DNA from: Halanaerobiales bacterium
GTDB lineage: Bacteria; Bacillota_F; Halanaerobiia; DY22613
DNA: 23,430 bases
NCBI GenBank assembly: GCA_023128035.1
Contig: JAGMES010000066.1
Span: 1-23,430, forward strand
Direction: 5' to 3'
A model generated the notes under the pieces. The model was not told where the DNA came from, searched no databases, and was given only the letters and a program-made list of their open reading frames with translations. Of the stretch, positions 5,860 to 13,396 are shown piece after piece (position 1 is the first letter of the stretch; every line of letters starts with the position of its first letter). Position numbers and translations under genes: made by a program.

Positions 5860-7143
5860 CTAGGATCCAGGAATCTCCTCATATTCTGGTATTTTTATTC
5901 TCTGATAAATTCCCATTCGTTTGATAGTGTTAATGTTATAGACCAAAAGAGGAGTGGTATGTGCATCTATAAATTGTCCTGTAACTACAAAATTAAACAT
6001 AGACTCAATATTGGCATTATTCCAATATTCTTTACCGTAAACATTCATGATGAGATAACCTTCATTTTCATTAAAACTAAAATTCTTAATAACCGTATCA
6101 AATTCTTTGCCACCCATGTCAAAAGCATTGATAAAAAAGTCATTACTTTGAACAGAAAATCTATAATTATTGATAATGAAATTTTTTTCTAATGAAGGGC
6201 TTTGATATAGTGGTATAAAATCTTTTAACATTACTTCCTCTTGAAGCGGAAGTTCTTCATAACTATTTAAATCTATCTCTGTTTCTGTAAAACCAGTGAC
6301 TACATATCCTAAGAAATCATAAGTTACATAAAAGTAGATTCTTCCTTCATACGGAACATCGAAAGCAACAATTATAGGTGGAACAATATCAGATCTTATA
6401 GCCCTGTAAAACATCACAGGTATTTTCGTCAACCACGGAACGATAATCGTCGCAAATGGGCCATACTCCCATTGATTAGTGATAATATGCCTTTTAACTT
6501 GCTCTAATAAAGTCTTCACATAAACACCATACTGGGGTGAATCAGCATCTACTATCTCCTCAAATCGAGGCAAACTAGGAGCCTCCGGATATAAGTTAAA
6601 ATCAGCAATAGCGTCTGGCGGTTTTTGTAAATCAAACACTTCGTCAGGAAGCGGTTCATCGATTGAATGATAAATAAACTCATCAACAATCTGATTTCCT
6701 CGTTCCTCATTGACCCTCTTTAAAGGAAGATAAGTTTCAGAGTCATACCAGATTGTCAGAGTAAATAATTTATAACCTTCAGCAAGTTTATCTCCAATTT
6801 GTACAGCTGACACAGGTAGCAAACCATCACTATCAAGAAATTTCTGAACATCTTCCTGTAGCTTATATAGGGCACTCTCTACTTCCATTGTCTGTTTAGT
6901 TCGATAAAAAATCCTTTTCCTAATATCATACTCAAGCCGTTTCTGACCAATACCATTAAATATTTTTGCATGCCAAACCGTCTCAAGTTCAGGAGTCACT
7001 GAAGGAATTTCTGGTGGAGCTTTAAGTTTCACCTCATAAGCAATACCTTTTTCTTCGTCATAATAAACATCATATGTAACTTCTAAATTAATCAAAGTTG
7101 CTGTCGTGGAAGTTGTTTTTAATGTATAATGAACAGATTTCAT
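5860..7143 (-). CDS. Unknown 427-aa protein with LolA/outer-membrane-lipoprotein-sorting-like N-terminal half
   Basis: I do not recognise the full protein. Residues about 1-175 read as beta-strand-rich and carry a stretch typical of the LolA/MucB-like fold: LTIWYDSETYLPLKR, then VDEFIYHSIDEPLPDEVFDL. Such domains in Firmicutes bind lipids or sense the envelope. Residues 200-427 are rich in Tyr, Phe, Ile and Asn, have no recognised motif, and could be a second, similar beta fold. No signal peptide or membrane segment is visible, which is odd for that fold; it may act in the mother cell or spore, or leave by another route. The start is fixed by AAGGAGGTGA nine bases before the ATG. It follows the SleB-like gene by 31 nt, so the two probably form an operon closed by the terminator at 5801-5841. 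Confidence 0.75.
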   Translation of the reverse strand: MKSVHYTLKTTSTTATLINLEVTYDVYYDEEKGIAYEVKLKAPPEIPSVTPELETVWHAKIFNGIGQKRLEYDIRKRIFYRTKQTMEVESALYKLQEDVQKFLDSDGLLPVSAVQIGDKLAEGYKLFTLTIWYDSETYLPLKRVNEERGNQIVDEFIYHSIDEPLPDEVFDLQKPPDAIADFNLYPEAPSLPRFEEIVDADSPQYGVYVKTLLEQVKRHIITNQWEYGPFATIIVPWLTKIPVMFYRAIRSDIVPPIIVAFDVPYEGRIYFYVTYDFLGYVVTGFTETEIDLNSYEELPLQEEVMLKDFIPLYQSPSLEKNFIINNYRFSVQSNDFFINAFDMGGKEFDTVIKNFSFNENEGYLIMNVYGKEYWNNANIESMFNFVVTGQFIDAHTTPLLVYNINTIKRMGIYQRIKIPEYEEIPGS

Positions 7144-7174
7144 CGAAAATCTTCACCTCCTTGATACACACCTA

Positions 7175-7558
7175 TTACCCATAAATTTTTGCCCGAATAA
7201 ACACATGGTTTCCAACATATTGGAGAGGCGGTGTTTGAGAATAATGCCATCTACAAGGATTTTTCTTATGGGCACAAAAATGTGTTTTTTTCCAGATAGG
7301 ATCTTCTCCTTGTAAAGCTCGTGTTGCTGATTGTTTAGACTCTTGAAGCATAGGGGCTTTTGAACGATATGGCGCCTGCCAGAAACGATTATTTGCATAT
7401 GATTCAAACTGACCTGGGGCTTGAATTACTTGAAGAATAGTTAAACCTTCTTCTTTAGCCTGATTAATCACAGATGCTCCAACAGCAACTTTTCCAGTCA
7501 TAATTTCCGATTCTGCTTCAGCCCAGATGATCCTGGTTAAGATTTCTAAACTTGTCAT
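7175..7558 (-). CDS. SleB-type cell wall hydrolase (Hydrolase_2 family)
   Basis: The 127-aa protein is the catalytic domain of the SleB/CwlJ family, which cleaves glycan strands of spore cortex peptidoglycan. Visible are LTRIIWAEAESEIMTGKVAV (the proposed catalytic Glu is E14), ASVINQAKEEG and VIQAPGQFESY, then the C-terminal CRWHYSQTPPLQYVGNHVF. It has no signal peptide and no peptidoglycan-binding domain, so it is CwlJ-like rather than full SleB; CwlJ proteins are assembled into the coat from the mother cell without secretion. The start at 7558 follows GGGGGG about ten bases upstream. It leads the 427-aa gene. This points to a spore-forming host. Confidence 0.9.
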   Translation of the reverse strand: MTSLEILTRIIWAEAESEIMTGKVAVGASVINQAKEEGLTILQVIQAPGQFESYANNRFWQAPYRSKAPMLQESKQSATRALQGEDPIWKKTHFCAHKKNPCRWHYSQTPPLQYVGNHVFIRAKIYG

Positions 7559-7644
7559 AGGTCGAAATCCCCCCTCTCTCCTTATAGCAATATCTATATA
7601 ATATTATGTGGGGAGGATTAAGAATGTGCTTATACTCATAAATT

Positions 7645-7684
7645 AAAAACTACTATTCTCTCATATAGAAATAGTAGTTTTTTT
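7645..7684. terminator. Hairpin with T-tracts on both strands, terminator near tnpA
   Basis: The arms AAAACTACTATT and AATAGTAGTTTT form a stem of about 12 pairs with T-runs on either side (seven T on plus, five T on minus). It can terminate the minus-strand tnpA transcript. It could also be the right-end hairpin of the insertion sequence, whose exact end is not visible. Confidence 0.65.
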
Positions 7685-7759
7685 GAATTAATATCTCTTG
7701 GCTTTTATTTGGGTATAATCTAAACTTATATCCTTTTTCCACTATCTTTTTCATTTGAC

Positions 7760-8164
7760 TCACCTTGTTTTTTGTTTTTGACTATTAATATATTGTTCAA
7801 TTTGTTCTCTAGTATTTTCACTAACTGTTGCAACAAAGTATGATGGATTCCATAAGTGTCCTTCCCAAAGTTCAGATTTTAATTGGGGAAATTCTTTAAA
7901 AAGCAATCTTGCTGTTGTTCCTTTCATAGATTTTAGCATATCAGGAATAAAGTGTTGCGGTGAACAATCTACCAAAAGATGAATATGATTTTTATCGCAT
8001 TCCATCGTAACAATAGTAAAACCTTTATTTTCAGCTATTTGATATAACATTTCTTTTAATCTCTTTTCTATAGCACCAATTAAAACCTTATACCTGTATT
8101 TTACACACCAAACTATATGATACTGAATTGAGTAGACATAGCCACGACCTTTATGTAAATTCAT
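7760..8164 (-). CDS. tnpA: IS200/IS605-family TnpA transposase (Y1 HUH)
   Basis: The 134-aa single-strand DNA transposase is full length for the family. It has the N-terminal GYVYSIQYHIVWCVKYRYKV, the HUH metal-binding motif in CDKNHIHLLVDC, the conserved GHLWNPSYF, and the catalytic tyrosine in REQIEQYINSQ. No stop or frameshift interrupts it, so it may be active. The start chosen is ATG 8164 (MNLHKGRGYVYS) with GGAGGGATATT before it; the longer frame to 8209 starts inside the left-end structure. Confidence 0.93.
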   Translation of the reverse strand: MNLHKGRGYVYSIQYHIVWCVKYRYKVLIGAIEKRLKEMLYQIAENKGFTIVTMECDKNHIHLLVDCSPQHFIPDMLKSMKGTTARLLFKEFPQLKSELWEGHLWNPSYFVATVSENTREQIEQYINSQKQKTR

Positions 8165-8200
8165 AATATCCCTCCTATGCGTATTATAACATATGTAAAG

Positions 8201-8250
8201 AATTACCATCCTATCTCATCACTGAAGTAACGAGTGTGCAGACGGTAATT
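8201..8250. repeat. Subterminal cruciform of the IS200-type element
   Basis: AATTACC (8201-8207) pairs with GGTAATT (8244-8250). Inside it a second hairpin is formed by 8215-8234 (CTCATCACT with AGTAACGAG, containing one G-U and one mismatch). Such imperfect hairpins upstream of tnpA are the TnpA recognition sites in this family. Confidence 0.6.
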
Positions 8251-8257
8251 TATCAAT

Positions 8258-9136
8258 TTAAATATGAAACTTTTTTTGCAGCCATACTTGAAGATTAACT
8301 TTTTTATATAATATAAAGAATGTCGCTGCTATAGGTATATTAGCCACCAAAACTATCAAAGACCATCCAGAAATAATTGAATGTGCTAAATAAAGATTAA
8401 CAATCATTTCTATTAATACACTTTCAAGGCCAATCGCAATAAAAATAGTTCCTGTTATTGCAAGCCCTTTTAAAACTGAAAAATAAGCCAAAATTGCAAT
8501 TACGAGAGGTATAATCGTCAACACAAACACTATTGGTAAACCCAAAGACAAAAACCACGGTCCAGATTCAGTATAAAATTCGATAAAATACAAATACAAT
8601 GCAATAGCCAGTCCATCAATTAAGATTATTTTAATCGCACCCAGTTTCTTTACTATAAAAGGTAATACAAAACATATCCATGCTAATCCAATTCCAAAAA
8701 CAAAATACCAAGCCCAGGTAACTGCATCAGTATAACAATCAAGAAGTAGTAGAAAAATTAATACTGCGACAGTATCTATAGTAACAATTCCTAATGGATT
8801 ATTTTTTATAACAAACAATGGTAACATGGTAAAAATTCCAAATAATAATACAGAAATAATTGGATAGAATGACCAAGTAATTCCTTTAGAAATCAACAAA
8901 TCAAGTACTAATGTTATAAATATAGGTATCGACAAAAAACTTGAATAAATGATTCCTCCCATAATATTTGGTTCTTTATCTTTCTTAACTTGTTTTTTTA
9001 TTTTTTTATACAATGGAAATAATAACTCATTTGCAGAATTATTTTCTTCAGCTGGATTAATAACTTCTACATTACAAAGTGGACAATTTTTTTCGGTTTT
9101 TGCTAGTTCTACACCACAGTTAACACAATATGACAT
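8258..9136 (-). CDS. Zinc-ribbon integral membrane protein (DUF6320-like)
   Basis: The 292-aa protein starts with a zinc ribbon (residues 4-21: CVNCG then CPLC). A charged linker (KKIKKQVKKDKEP) follows, and then about eight hydrophobic segments, for example SIPIFITLVLDLLI, YPIISVLLFGIFTMLPLFVI, TVAVLIFLLLLDCY, IFIAIGLESVLIEMIV and LIVLVANIPIAATFFIL. This is the layout of DUF6320 proteins, of unknown function, in clostridial genomes. The start is moved to ATG 9136 (MSYCVNCGVEL), where GGAGGAAGAATT precedes it; the frame upstream to 9190 lacks a binding site. It stands alone between the IS element and an intergenic stretch, with no clear partner. Confidence 0.75.
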   Translation of the reverse strand: MSYCVNCGVELAKTEKNCPLCNVEVINPAEENNSANELLFPLYKKIKKQVKKDKEPNIMGGIIYSSFLSIPIFITLVLDLLISKGITWSFYPIISVLLFGIFTMLPLFVIKNNPLGIVTIDTVAVLIFLLLLDCYTDAVTWAWYFVFGIGLAWICFVLPFIVKKLGAIKIILIDGLAIALYLYFIEFYTESGPWFLSLGLPIVFVLTIIPLVIAILAYFSVLKGLAITGTIFIAIGLESVLIEMIVNLYLAHSIISGWSLIVLVANIPIAATFFILYKKVNLQVWLQKKFHI

Positions 9137-9251
9137 AATTCTTCCTCCTGTTTTAGAATAATTCCAATCTCTGTTATTATATTGTAGCATACTAAATTAT
9201 ATATTGGAAGATAACTTTAAAACTTATTTCTTCATTTCGAAATTACTCGAC

Positions 9252-9292
9252 AGAAAATGTAAAGTGTCTCATCTTAGTTAAAGACGAGACAC
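9252..9292 (-). terminator. Intrinsic terminator after the 210-aa membrane protein
   Basis: GTGTCTCATC (9264-9273) pairs with GACGAGACAC (9283-9292), nine Watson-Crick pairs and one A-C mismatch, over a 9-nt loop. It is followed on the minus strand by TTTACATTTT. Confidence 0.75.
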
Positions 9293-9300
9293 CAATATTA

Positions 9301-9933
9301 CTATATCCAATTTAAAATCACACCGAAAATAATGATCGCCAAAATGTCTATAGAAAATATAATTCCAACAGTTATAACTTTTTTCTGAATCGTTTCCATA
9401 TCATGCACCCAATAGCACACAACTAAGAATGGCAAATATCCGATCAAGAATAATATAAACGGAAAACTGGGCTTCCACCATGAATATTCCCAAGTAAGCA
9501 TACCAATACGATTCAATAATATTTCTACTAACATAAATAAGATCGAATTAACAATAGCTAAAAACCATCTATTTGGAATACCGAGTATTTTTAATTTCTT
9601 ATCTTTCGGCAACATTTTAGCAAAGGCAACACCTGCGACTAAGAACATTAGTGTTATTTCGATATTTAACCCAATCAAAATCAAGTAAGCTGTTTTTGAT
9701 GGTGCTCCCCATACAGGTGCATATTGAGTGAAATGAAAAACTAATGCGTTCCAGATTTCATTAAACCAATCCATCCCCCAAAAAGCTAAACCAGCAAAAA
9801 TAATATTCCAATTCCTTTTTTCAACTTCAGTGGCATAGACATAAATTACTAATATAAAAATAGGAATAATATACCATTGGAAGTTTGATGGGTCTCTCAG
9901 AATAGATAATGCCTGTCTTGCAGAATCAGTCAT
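9301..9933 (-). CDS. Unknown integral membrane protein (210 aa)
   Basis: About six hydrophobic segments are visible: WYIIPIFILVIYVYA, IIFAGLAFWGMDWF, AYLILIGLNIEITLMFLVAG, WFLAIVNSILFMLVEILL, FILFLIGYLPFLVVCYW and VGIIFSIDILAIIIFGVIL. Aromatic residues, especially Trp, are frequent near the ends. There are no catalytic or transport motifs I recognise. The start at 9933 follows GGGGGATAGT, and the gene has its own terminator, so it appears to be a single-gene unit. The 217 bp upstream (9934-10150) hold no other gene. Confidence 0.65.
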   Translation of the reverse strand: MTDSARQALSILRDPSNFQWYIIPIFILVIYVYATEVEKRNWNIIFAGLAFWGMDWFNEIWNALVFHFTQYAPVWGAPSKTAYLILIGLNIEITLMFLVAGVAFAKMLPKDKKLKILGIPNRWFLAIVNSILFMLVEILLNRIGMLTWEYSWWKPSFPFILFLIGYLPFLVVCYWVHDMETIQKKVITVGIIFSIDILAIIIFGVILNWI

Positions 9934-10103
9934 ACTATCCCCCTAAAATAAGTTTTTAAAAACTTGATAAAACTCTAACACACACCCTCCTATTAGATAT
10001 ATTCAATAATATTAATCAATTTCCTTTTTTTATTCATTGTTTTAACCTATACCTTGCATACCACTTGAACAAATCTACCAAACCACTTAAACCCACTCTC
10101 AAT

Positions 10104-10137
10104 AAAAAACCGCCACATCCCACTTAGGACATGACGG
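10104..10137 (-). terminator. Intrinsic terminator of the glutamate mutase operon
   Basis: On the minus strand CCGTCATGTCC (10127-10137) pairs with GGATGTGGCGG (10110-10120), with small mismatches, over a 6-nt loop and is followed by TTTTTT. It closes the eight-gene operon. Confidence 0.85.
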
Positions 10138-10150
10138 CCTTCTCACAAAC

Positions 10151-10477
10151 TTATTCCTCCCAAGGAATCTCTATACTCAACAATGGTCCATGCTGCTGCG
10201 CACCATAAACATCACTCTCACCTATCGCTCCTGAAGAGCGAGGACGCACAATCGTCGCTTTAATCGCTCTAGCTGGATCATAAGTGATCACTGAGAGTAC
10301 TTTTTCTACTGGAACATCATACAGTTTTGCGATCAACTCAGTATTAATCACCCCAGATTCTTTTACTTTCTGGTAGATTTCATCACTTTTAAAGATAAAA
10401 TCAAATGTCAACTGAAACGGGCCAGCGTTCTTGCTCCGAATCACAGCAGCAAGTTCAGTAATTTTTCGCATTGTCAT
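10151..10477 (-). CDS. DUF4387 protein, partner of the AtuA-like protein
   Basis: The 108-aa protein begins MTMRKITELAAVIRSKNAGP and has the DUF4387 pattern: LTFDFIFKSDEIYQKVKESG, then VITYDPARAIKATIVRP and a C-terminal GARQHGP-like GAQQHGPLLSIEIPWEE. It is nearly always encoded next to an AtuA/DUF1446 protein, and is thought of as the small subunit; the biochemical role is not settled. The start is placed at ATG 10477, seven bases after GGGGGG; the longer frame overlaps the upstream gene. Here it is the last gene of the operon that converts glutamate to mesaconate, so the pair may act on mesaconate or citramalate (inference). Confidence 0.85.
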   Translation of the reverse strand: MTMRKITELAAVIRSKNAGPFQLTFDFIFKSDEIYQKVKESGVINTELIAKLYDVPVEKVLSVITYDPARAIKATIVRPRSSGAIGESDVYGAQQHGPLLSIEIPWEE

Positions 10478-10490
10478 ATCATTACCCCCC

Positions 10491-11852
10491 TTAATATTCT
10501 TCATAGTGGATTGAGCAAAGCTCTAATGGATCATCCACTACAAGAAGGTAATTTAAACAAAACTCATAAACTTCTCCAGCCTTCAAATCTGACGGTGAGT
10601 AAGGGAATGCTAGGTTCCCTGCTGTCGCTACTCGTCCAGGATAACCGTAATGCAACATAGTAGAACGGGCAAAAGAACAGATAGTATTAGCCAAATCCTG
10701 TGTCTTTGCCACTACTTCAATAACGATTCCTAACTCATGACTAGTAACTTCTTTTACTGGCTCAAGATCACCCATCACACCATTTTTTCCATAAATTTTA
10801 AAAATCAAGGAATAATCTTTCGGATCAATATCATCAAAATTGTTCTTCACTGTCTCCCGTACTGCCTCAATAATCTCATCAATTTGACGAATCATGATCG
10901 GATCACGGGTTCCAGCAATAGAAAGAGTCCGATAACCGACTAAGCGAGCCGCTTCTAACTTAATCGTATATTGATCACCTTCAACGAATTTACTACCAGT
11001 CACCTTAACTGTTTTCTCATCTAATTGTTCAAAGTTACACTCACTTAAATCAATGATTCCACCTGGTCCATGGAGTTTAAAAGGATTATTCTTCTCATAA
11101 AGAGTATGAGCAGCAACTGAAATCGTCGTACATCTTCTCTTTGGATTCAGTGGTTGTAGATTAAAATAATCTCTCCCCAAAATTCCAAACATACAATCAC
11201 TACCACTACCTGGATCAGAAGCAATAGCTGCACATTCTAAAATTTTACCCATATGCATCGCTAATCCTTTATCAAATCCTTTGATAATTGCAAGGCCTGC
11301 AAAGGCTGTGGGGTCATAAACACGACCTGCAATAACTACATCAGCACCACCTTGTAACGCTTCAACAATCGGCTCAACTCCCATCTGACCGACAATCCTT
11401 TGAGCTTCATCCAATTCAGCCAGATAGTTATCTTCATCGTGTTCTAAAGGTAAGACTTTGCCACGCTCATAATACCCGCGTAACGTATCCTTATCAATCT
11501 CACTATTGATGTAGGCTAGTTTCAAGTGCAAGTCCTCTTCCTCAATAATCTCCCGTACAATTTCTAAACACCAATTCAAGTGTGCATCTGCTCCAGAACC
11601 TCCACCTGTACCAACTACCACCGGAACTTTTCGTTCCACACCTGCTTTCAACATAAATTTCAAATCACGCTTAACCGCAGTCCGATCAGTAAAAGATTTT
11701 CCTGCTCCCAAATAATATGGGCCAGGGTCTGTTGAACCTGCATCAACAGCAATCAGATCAGGATTTAAATCTAAACCTCTTTCAAAAGATTCTACAGGAA
11801 ATCCATATCCCAAAATCGCTGTTGCTGATAACACACGAATCTCATCATTCAT
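10491..11852 (-). CDS. AtuA/DUF1446 family protein
   Basis: The 453-aa protein matches the acyclic terpene utilisation AtuA-like (DUF1446) family: VLSATAILGYGFPVESFERG near the N-terminus, AVDAGSTDPGPYYLG, VVVGTGGGSGADAHL, GGADVVIAGRVYDPTAFAG, GKILECAAIASDPGSGSDCMFG, and the C-terminal SFARSTMLHYGYPGR. The name comes from Pseudomonas geranyl degradation; the reaction of most homologues is unknown. The start is set at ATG 11852 (MNDEIRVLSA) behind GGGAGGTGTA. It is followed after 13 nt by its usual partner DUF4387 and preceded by methylaspartate ammonia-lyase (176 nt gap, co-directional). The operon lacks mesaconate hydratase and citramalate lyase, and this pair occupies that place, so a hydratase or acyl-handling step in glutamate breakdown is a reasonable hypothesis. 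Confidence 0.88.
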   Translation of the reverse strand: MNDEIRVLSATAILGYGFPVESFERGLDLNPDLIAVDAGSTDPGPYYLGAGKSFTDRTAVKRDLKFMLKAGVERKVPVVVGTGGGSGADAHLNWCLEIVREIIEEEDLHLKLAYINSEIDKDTLRGYYERGKVLPLEHDEDNYLAELDEAQRIVGQMGVEPIVEALQGGADVVIAGRVYDPTAFAGLAIIKGFDKGLAMHMGKILECAAIASDPGSGSDCMFGILGRDYFNLQPLNPKRRCTTISVAAHTLYEKNNPFKLHGPGGIIDLSECNFEQLDEKTVKVTGSKFVEGDQYTIKLEAARLVGYRTLSIAGTRDPIMIRQIDEIIEAVRETVKNNFDDIDPKDYSLIFKIYGKNGVMGDLEPVKEVTSHELGIVIEVVAKTQDLANTICSFARSTMLHYGYPGRVATAGNLAFPYSPSDLKAGEVYEFCLNYLLVVDDPLELCSIHYEEY

Positions 11853-11927
11853 TTTCCTACACCTCCCGATCAAATTAATCAAATCTCATATGTTACACCA
11901 ACGCATGAGTAAAATTTCCACGGATTA

Positions 11928-11943
11928 GATCATTACAATGATC
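11928..11943. repeat. 16-bp perfect palindrome in the mal-atuA gap
   Basis: GATCATT and AATGATC flank two bases. It is the only notable structure in the 176-bp gap between the two genes. It is too short to call a terminator and may be a protein site or chance. Confidence 0.3.
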
Positions 11944-12028
11944 AAGATGAAGATGGAAAATAAATACCCTGAACACGCTGATCCAATACCAGGAAACGGA
12001 GAATTATTTCCCAGAATGGTTAGTTTCA

Positions 12029-13279
12029 TTAGAGTAACCCTGCCTTCCGTGCTTTCATCAGAGTAATAACTCGTTTCATTTCATTATTAACAATCATTAT
12101 ACCCTCATCCACACCCATACCAGGCTTTGCTAAAATCTGAGTTGGTTGAGTTGCAATAGCAATATTAGTACAAATCTGAGAAGAACGATCAGTCTCATTA
12201 CAGGTACCACCTTCATATGCCCCAACACCGCGTTCTTTACAATAAAGAATCGCTTCAATAATATTGTTGATACCACCTAAGTCTGGTGTCTTAATCTGCA
12301 CCATATGACATGCGCCTTCATCAACAAAAAGCTTTATATCTTCAAAAGTATTACACCATTCATCGGCTACTAACTCTACTTTCACATCTCTTTCTTCACA
12401 TGCTACAACCAATTTTTTCATTTCAGCTATCTGATCAGCACGACTTCCAGCGTCCATTGGACCTTCAATTCTTAAAGTAAACGGTTTAGCAGCCTCTTCC
12501 AAAGTCTTCAAATATTCTGCCATAACATCAGGATCATCATTAAAAGCAAGACCAATTGTTCCATAAACATCAATATGCAAAACTGGTTTATAGTTTTCAT
12601 CACCTAATTTAATAATCCGATCTCTCAACCAGCCCACATATTCTCTCAATTTCTCTCCTTTAGTTCCTAGCTTTGTCTTTACATTATTTATTAAACCATG
12701 TGGTAACACATCTGATCTTTTGATAATTGCTTTATCAGCATTCAAATATCTATCATCACCAGTCTGAGTAAATATTGGTACTGGTTTAACTTCTAAATCA
12801 AGACCATATTCCTCTGCTACAACTTCTGCCATTGTAATTTTTTTTGCCCGAGCAACAGCATCCAAAATTGCCTGGGTTACACCATAACGGATGGCAGTAT
12901 GAACACGTTTTTCATCAATTAGCATCTGATCTATTTCTTCTGCTAATTCTTTAAAACTACCCAACTCTCTTCCTTCCAATACTGGAGCGATATATTTCTC
13001 AATCCGTGGAATAAAATCTTCCGCTAAAAAGAGAGGATCACGTCCACCTGTACCTGAATATTGCACTGCTGCACAATCTCCATATGCTACCTGACCATCT
13101 TCTAAAACTAACATAACAGAAATTGCTTCCCCTCTCTGACGTACTGCTGAGAATCCAGGAGTCATTGGCTCTCCAAGATAAGCAAATCCATCATCAACCG
13201 CATCATTCTTAATCGCTTTCTGATCATCAAAATAGAATCCCGTCAAACCTGGTGACGCAAGTACTTTTTTAATTTTCAT
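12029..13279 (-). CDS. mal: Methylaspartate ammonia-lyase
   Basis: The 416-aa enolase-superfamily enzyme removes ammonia from L-threo-3-methylaspartate to give mesaconate, the second step of the glutamate mutase route. It is very close to the Clostridium tetanomorphum enzyme: SPGLTGFYFDDQKAIKNDA, DCAAVQYSGTGGRDPLFLAE, HIDVYGTIG, GPMD, VADEWCNT, QIKTPDLGG, GGTCNETDRS and AKPGMGVDEG. Counted from the start chosen here, the catalytic histidine is H194 (VLPHGLINN), the base lysine K330 and the magnesium ligands D237, E272 and D306, in line with H194, K331, D238, E273 and D307 of the reference, so it should be active. The ATG at 13279 is preferred over a GTG four codons upstream, which is part of the G-rich ribosome binding site (GTGGGGATTAAG). 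Confidence 0.98.
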   Translation of the reverse strand: MKIKKVLASPGLTGFYFDDQKAIKNDAVDDGFAYLGEPMTPGFSAVRQRGEAISVMLVLEDGQVAYGDCAAVQYSGTGGRDPLFLAEDFIPRIEKYIAPVLEGRELGSFKELAEEIDQMLIDEKRVHTAIRYGVTQAILDAVARAKKITMAEVVAEEYGLDLEVKPVPIFTQTGDDRYLNADKAIIKRSDVLPHGLINNVKTKLGTKGEKLREYVGWLRDRIIKLGDENYKPVLHIDVYGTIGLAFNDDPDVMAEYLKTLEEAAKPFTLRIEGPMDAGSRADQIAEMKKLVVACEERDVKVELVADEWCNTFEDIKLFVDEGACHMVQIKTPDLGGINNIIEAILYCKERGVGAYEGGTCNETDRSSQICTNIAIATQPTQILAKPGMGVDEGIMIVNNEMKRVITLMKARKAGLL

Positions 13280-13298
13280 CTTAATCCCCACTTTCTAG

Positions 13299-13392
13299 AA
13301 TTAAGAATTGAGAATTGAGAATTAAGAATTATAAATTCTCAACACTCAAAACCCTATCTTAATTCTTAACTCTTAACTCTTAATTCTTAATT
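13299..13392. repeat. Tandem AATTAAGA/AATTGAGA repeats forming an inverted pair
   Basis: Copies of AATT(A/G)AGA at 13299-13330 are mirrored by TCTTAA(T/C)-type units (TCTTAACTCTTAACTCTTAA and on) at 13361-13392. The two blocks are approximate reverse complements and could fold into a long AT-only hairpin in the glmE-mal intergenic RNA. The rest of the gap (about 13331-13360) is unremarkable. Confidence 0.8.
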
Positions 13393-13396
13393 GCCC

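Larger units (their letters stand above)
7690..8250 (-). mobile_element. IS200-type insertion sequence (tnpA only)
   Basis: A Y1 transposase gene lies between an imperfect cruciform at 8201-8250 (left end, upstream of tnpA) and a poorly defined right end near 7690-7750. No tnpB or guide-RNA region is present, as in IS200 proper. Boundaries are approximate because IS200/IS605 elements have no terminal inverted repeats or target duplications to read. The element lies 8 bp from the end of the next gene. Confidence 0.6.

Noticed and set aside
7153..7407. 84-aa minus-strand frame overlapping the SleB-like gene
   Set aside because: It is a shadow frame inside a clearly recognised gene; no ribosome binding site and an irregular composition.
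7585..7640. Possible sporulation (sigma-G-like) promoter before the SleB-like gene
   Set aside because: A CATAATA element matches the -10 type, but no -35 element lies at a proper distance.
7690..8250. IS605-type element with TnpB and guide RNA
   Set aside because: No tnpB reading frame or remnant is present; only the tnpA part exists.
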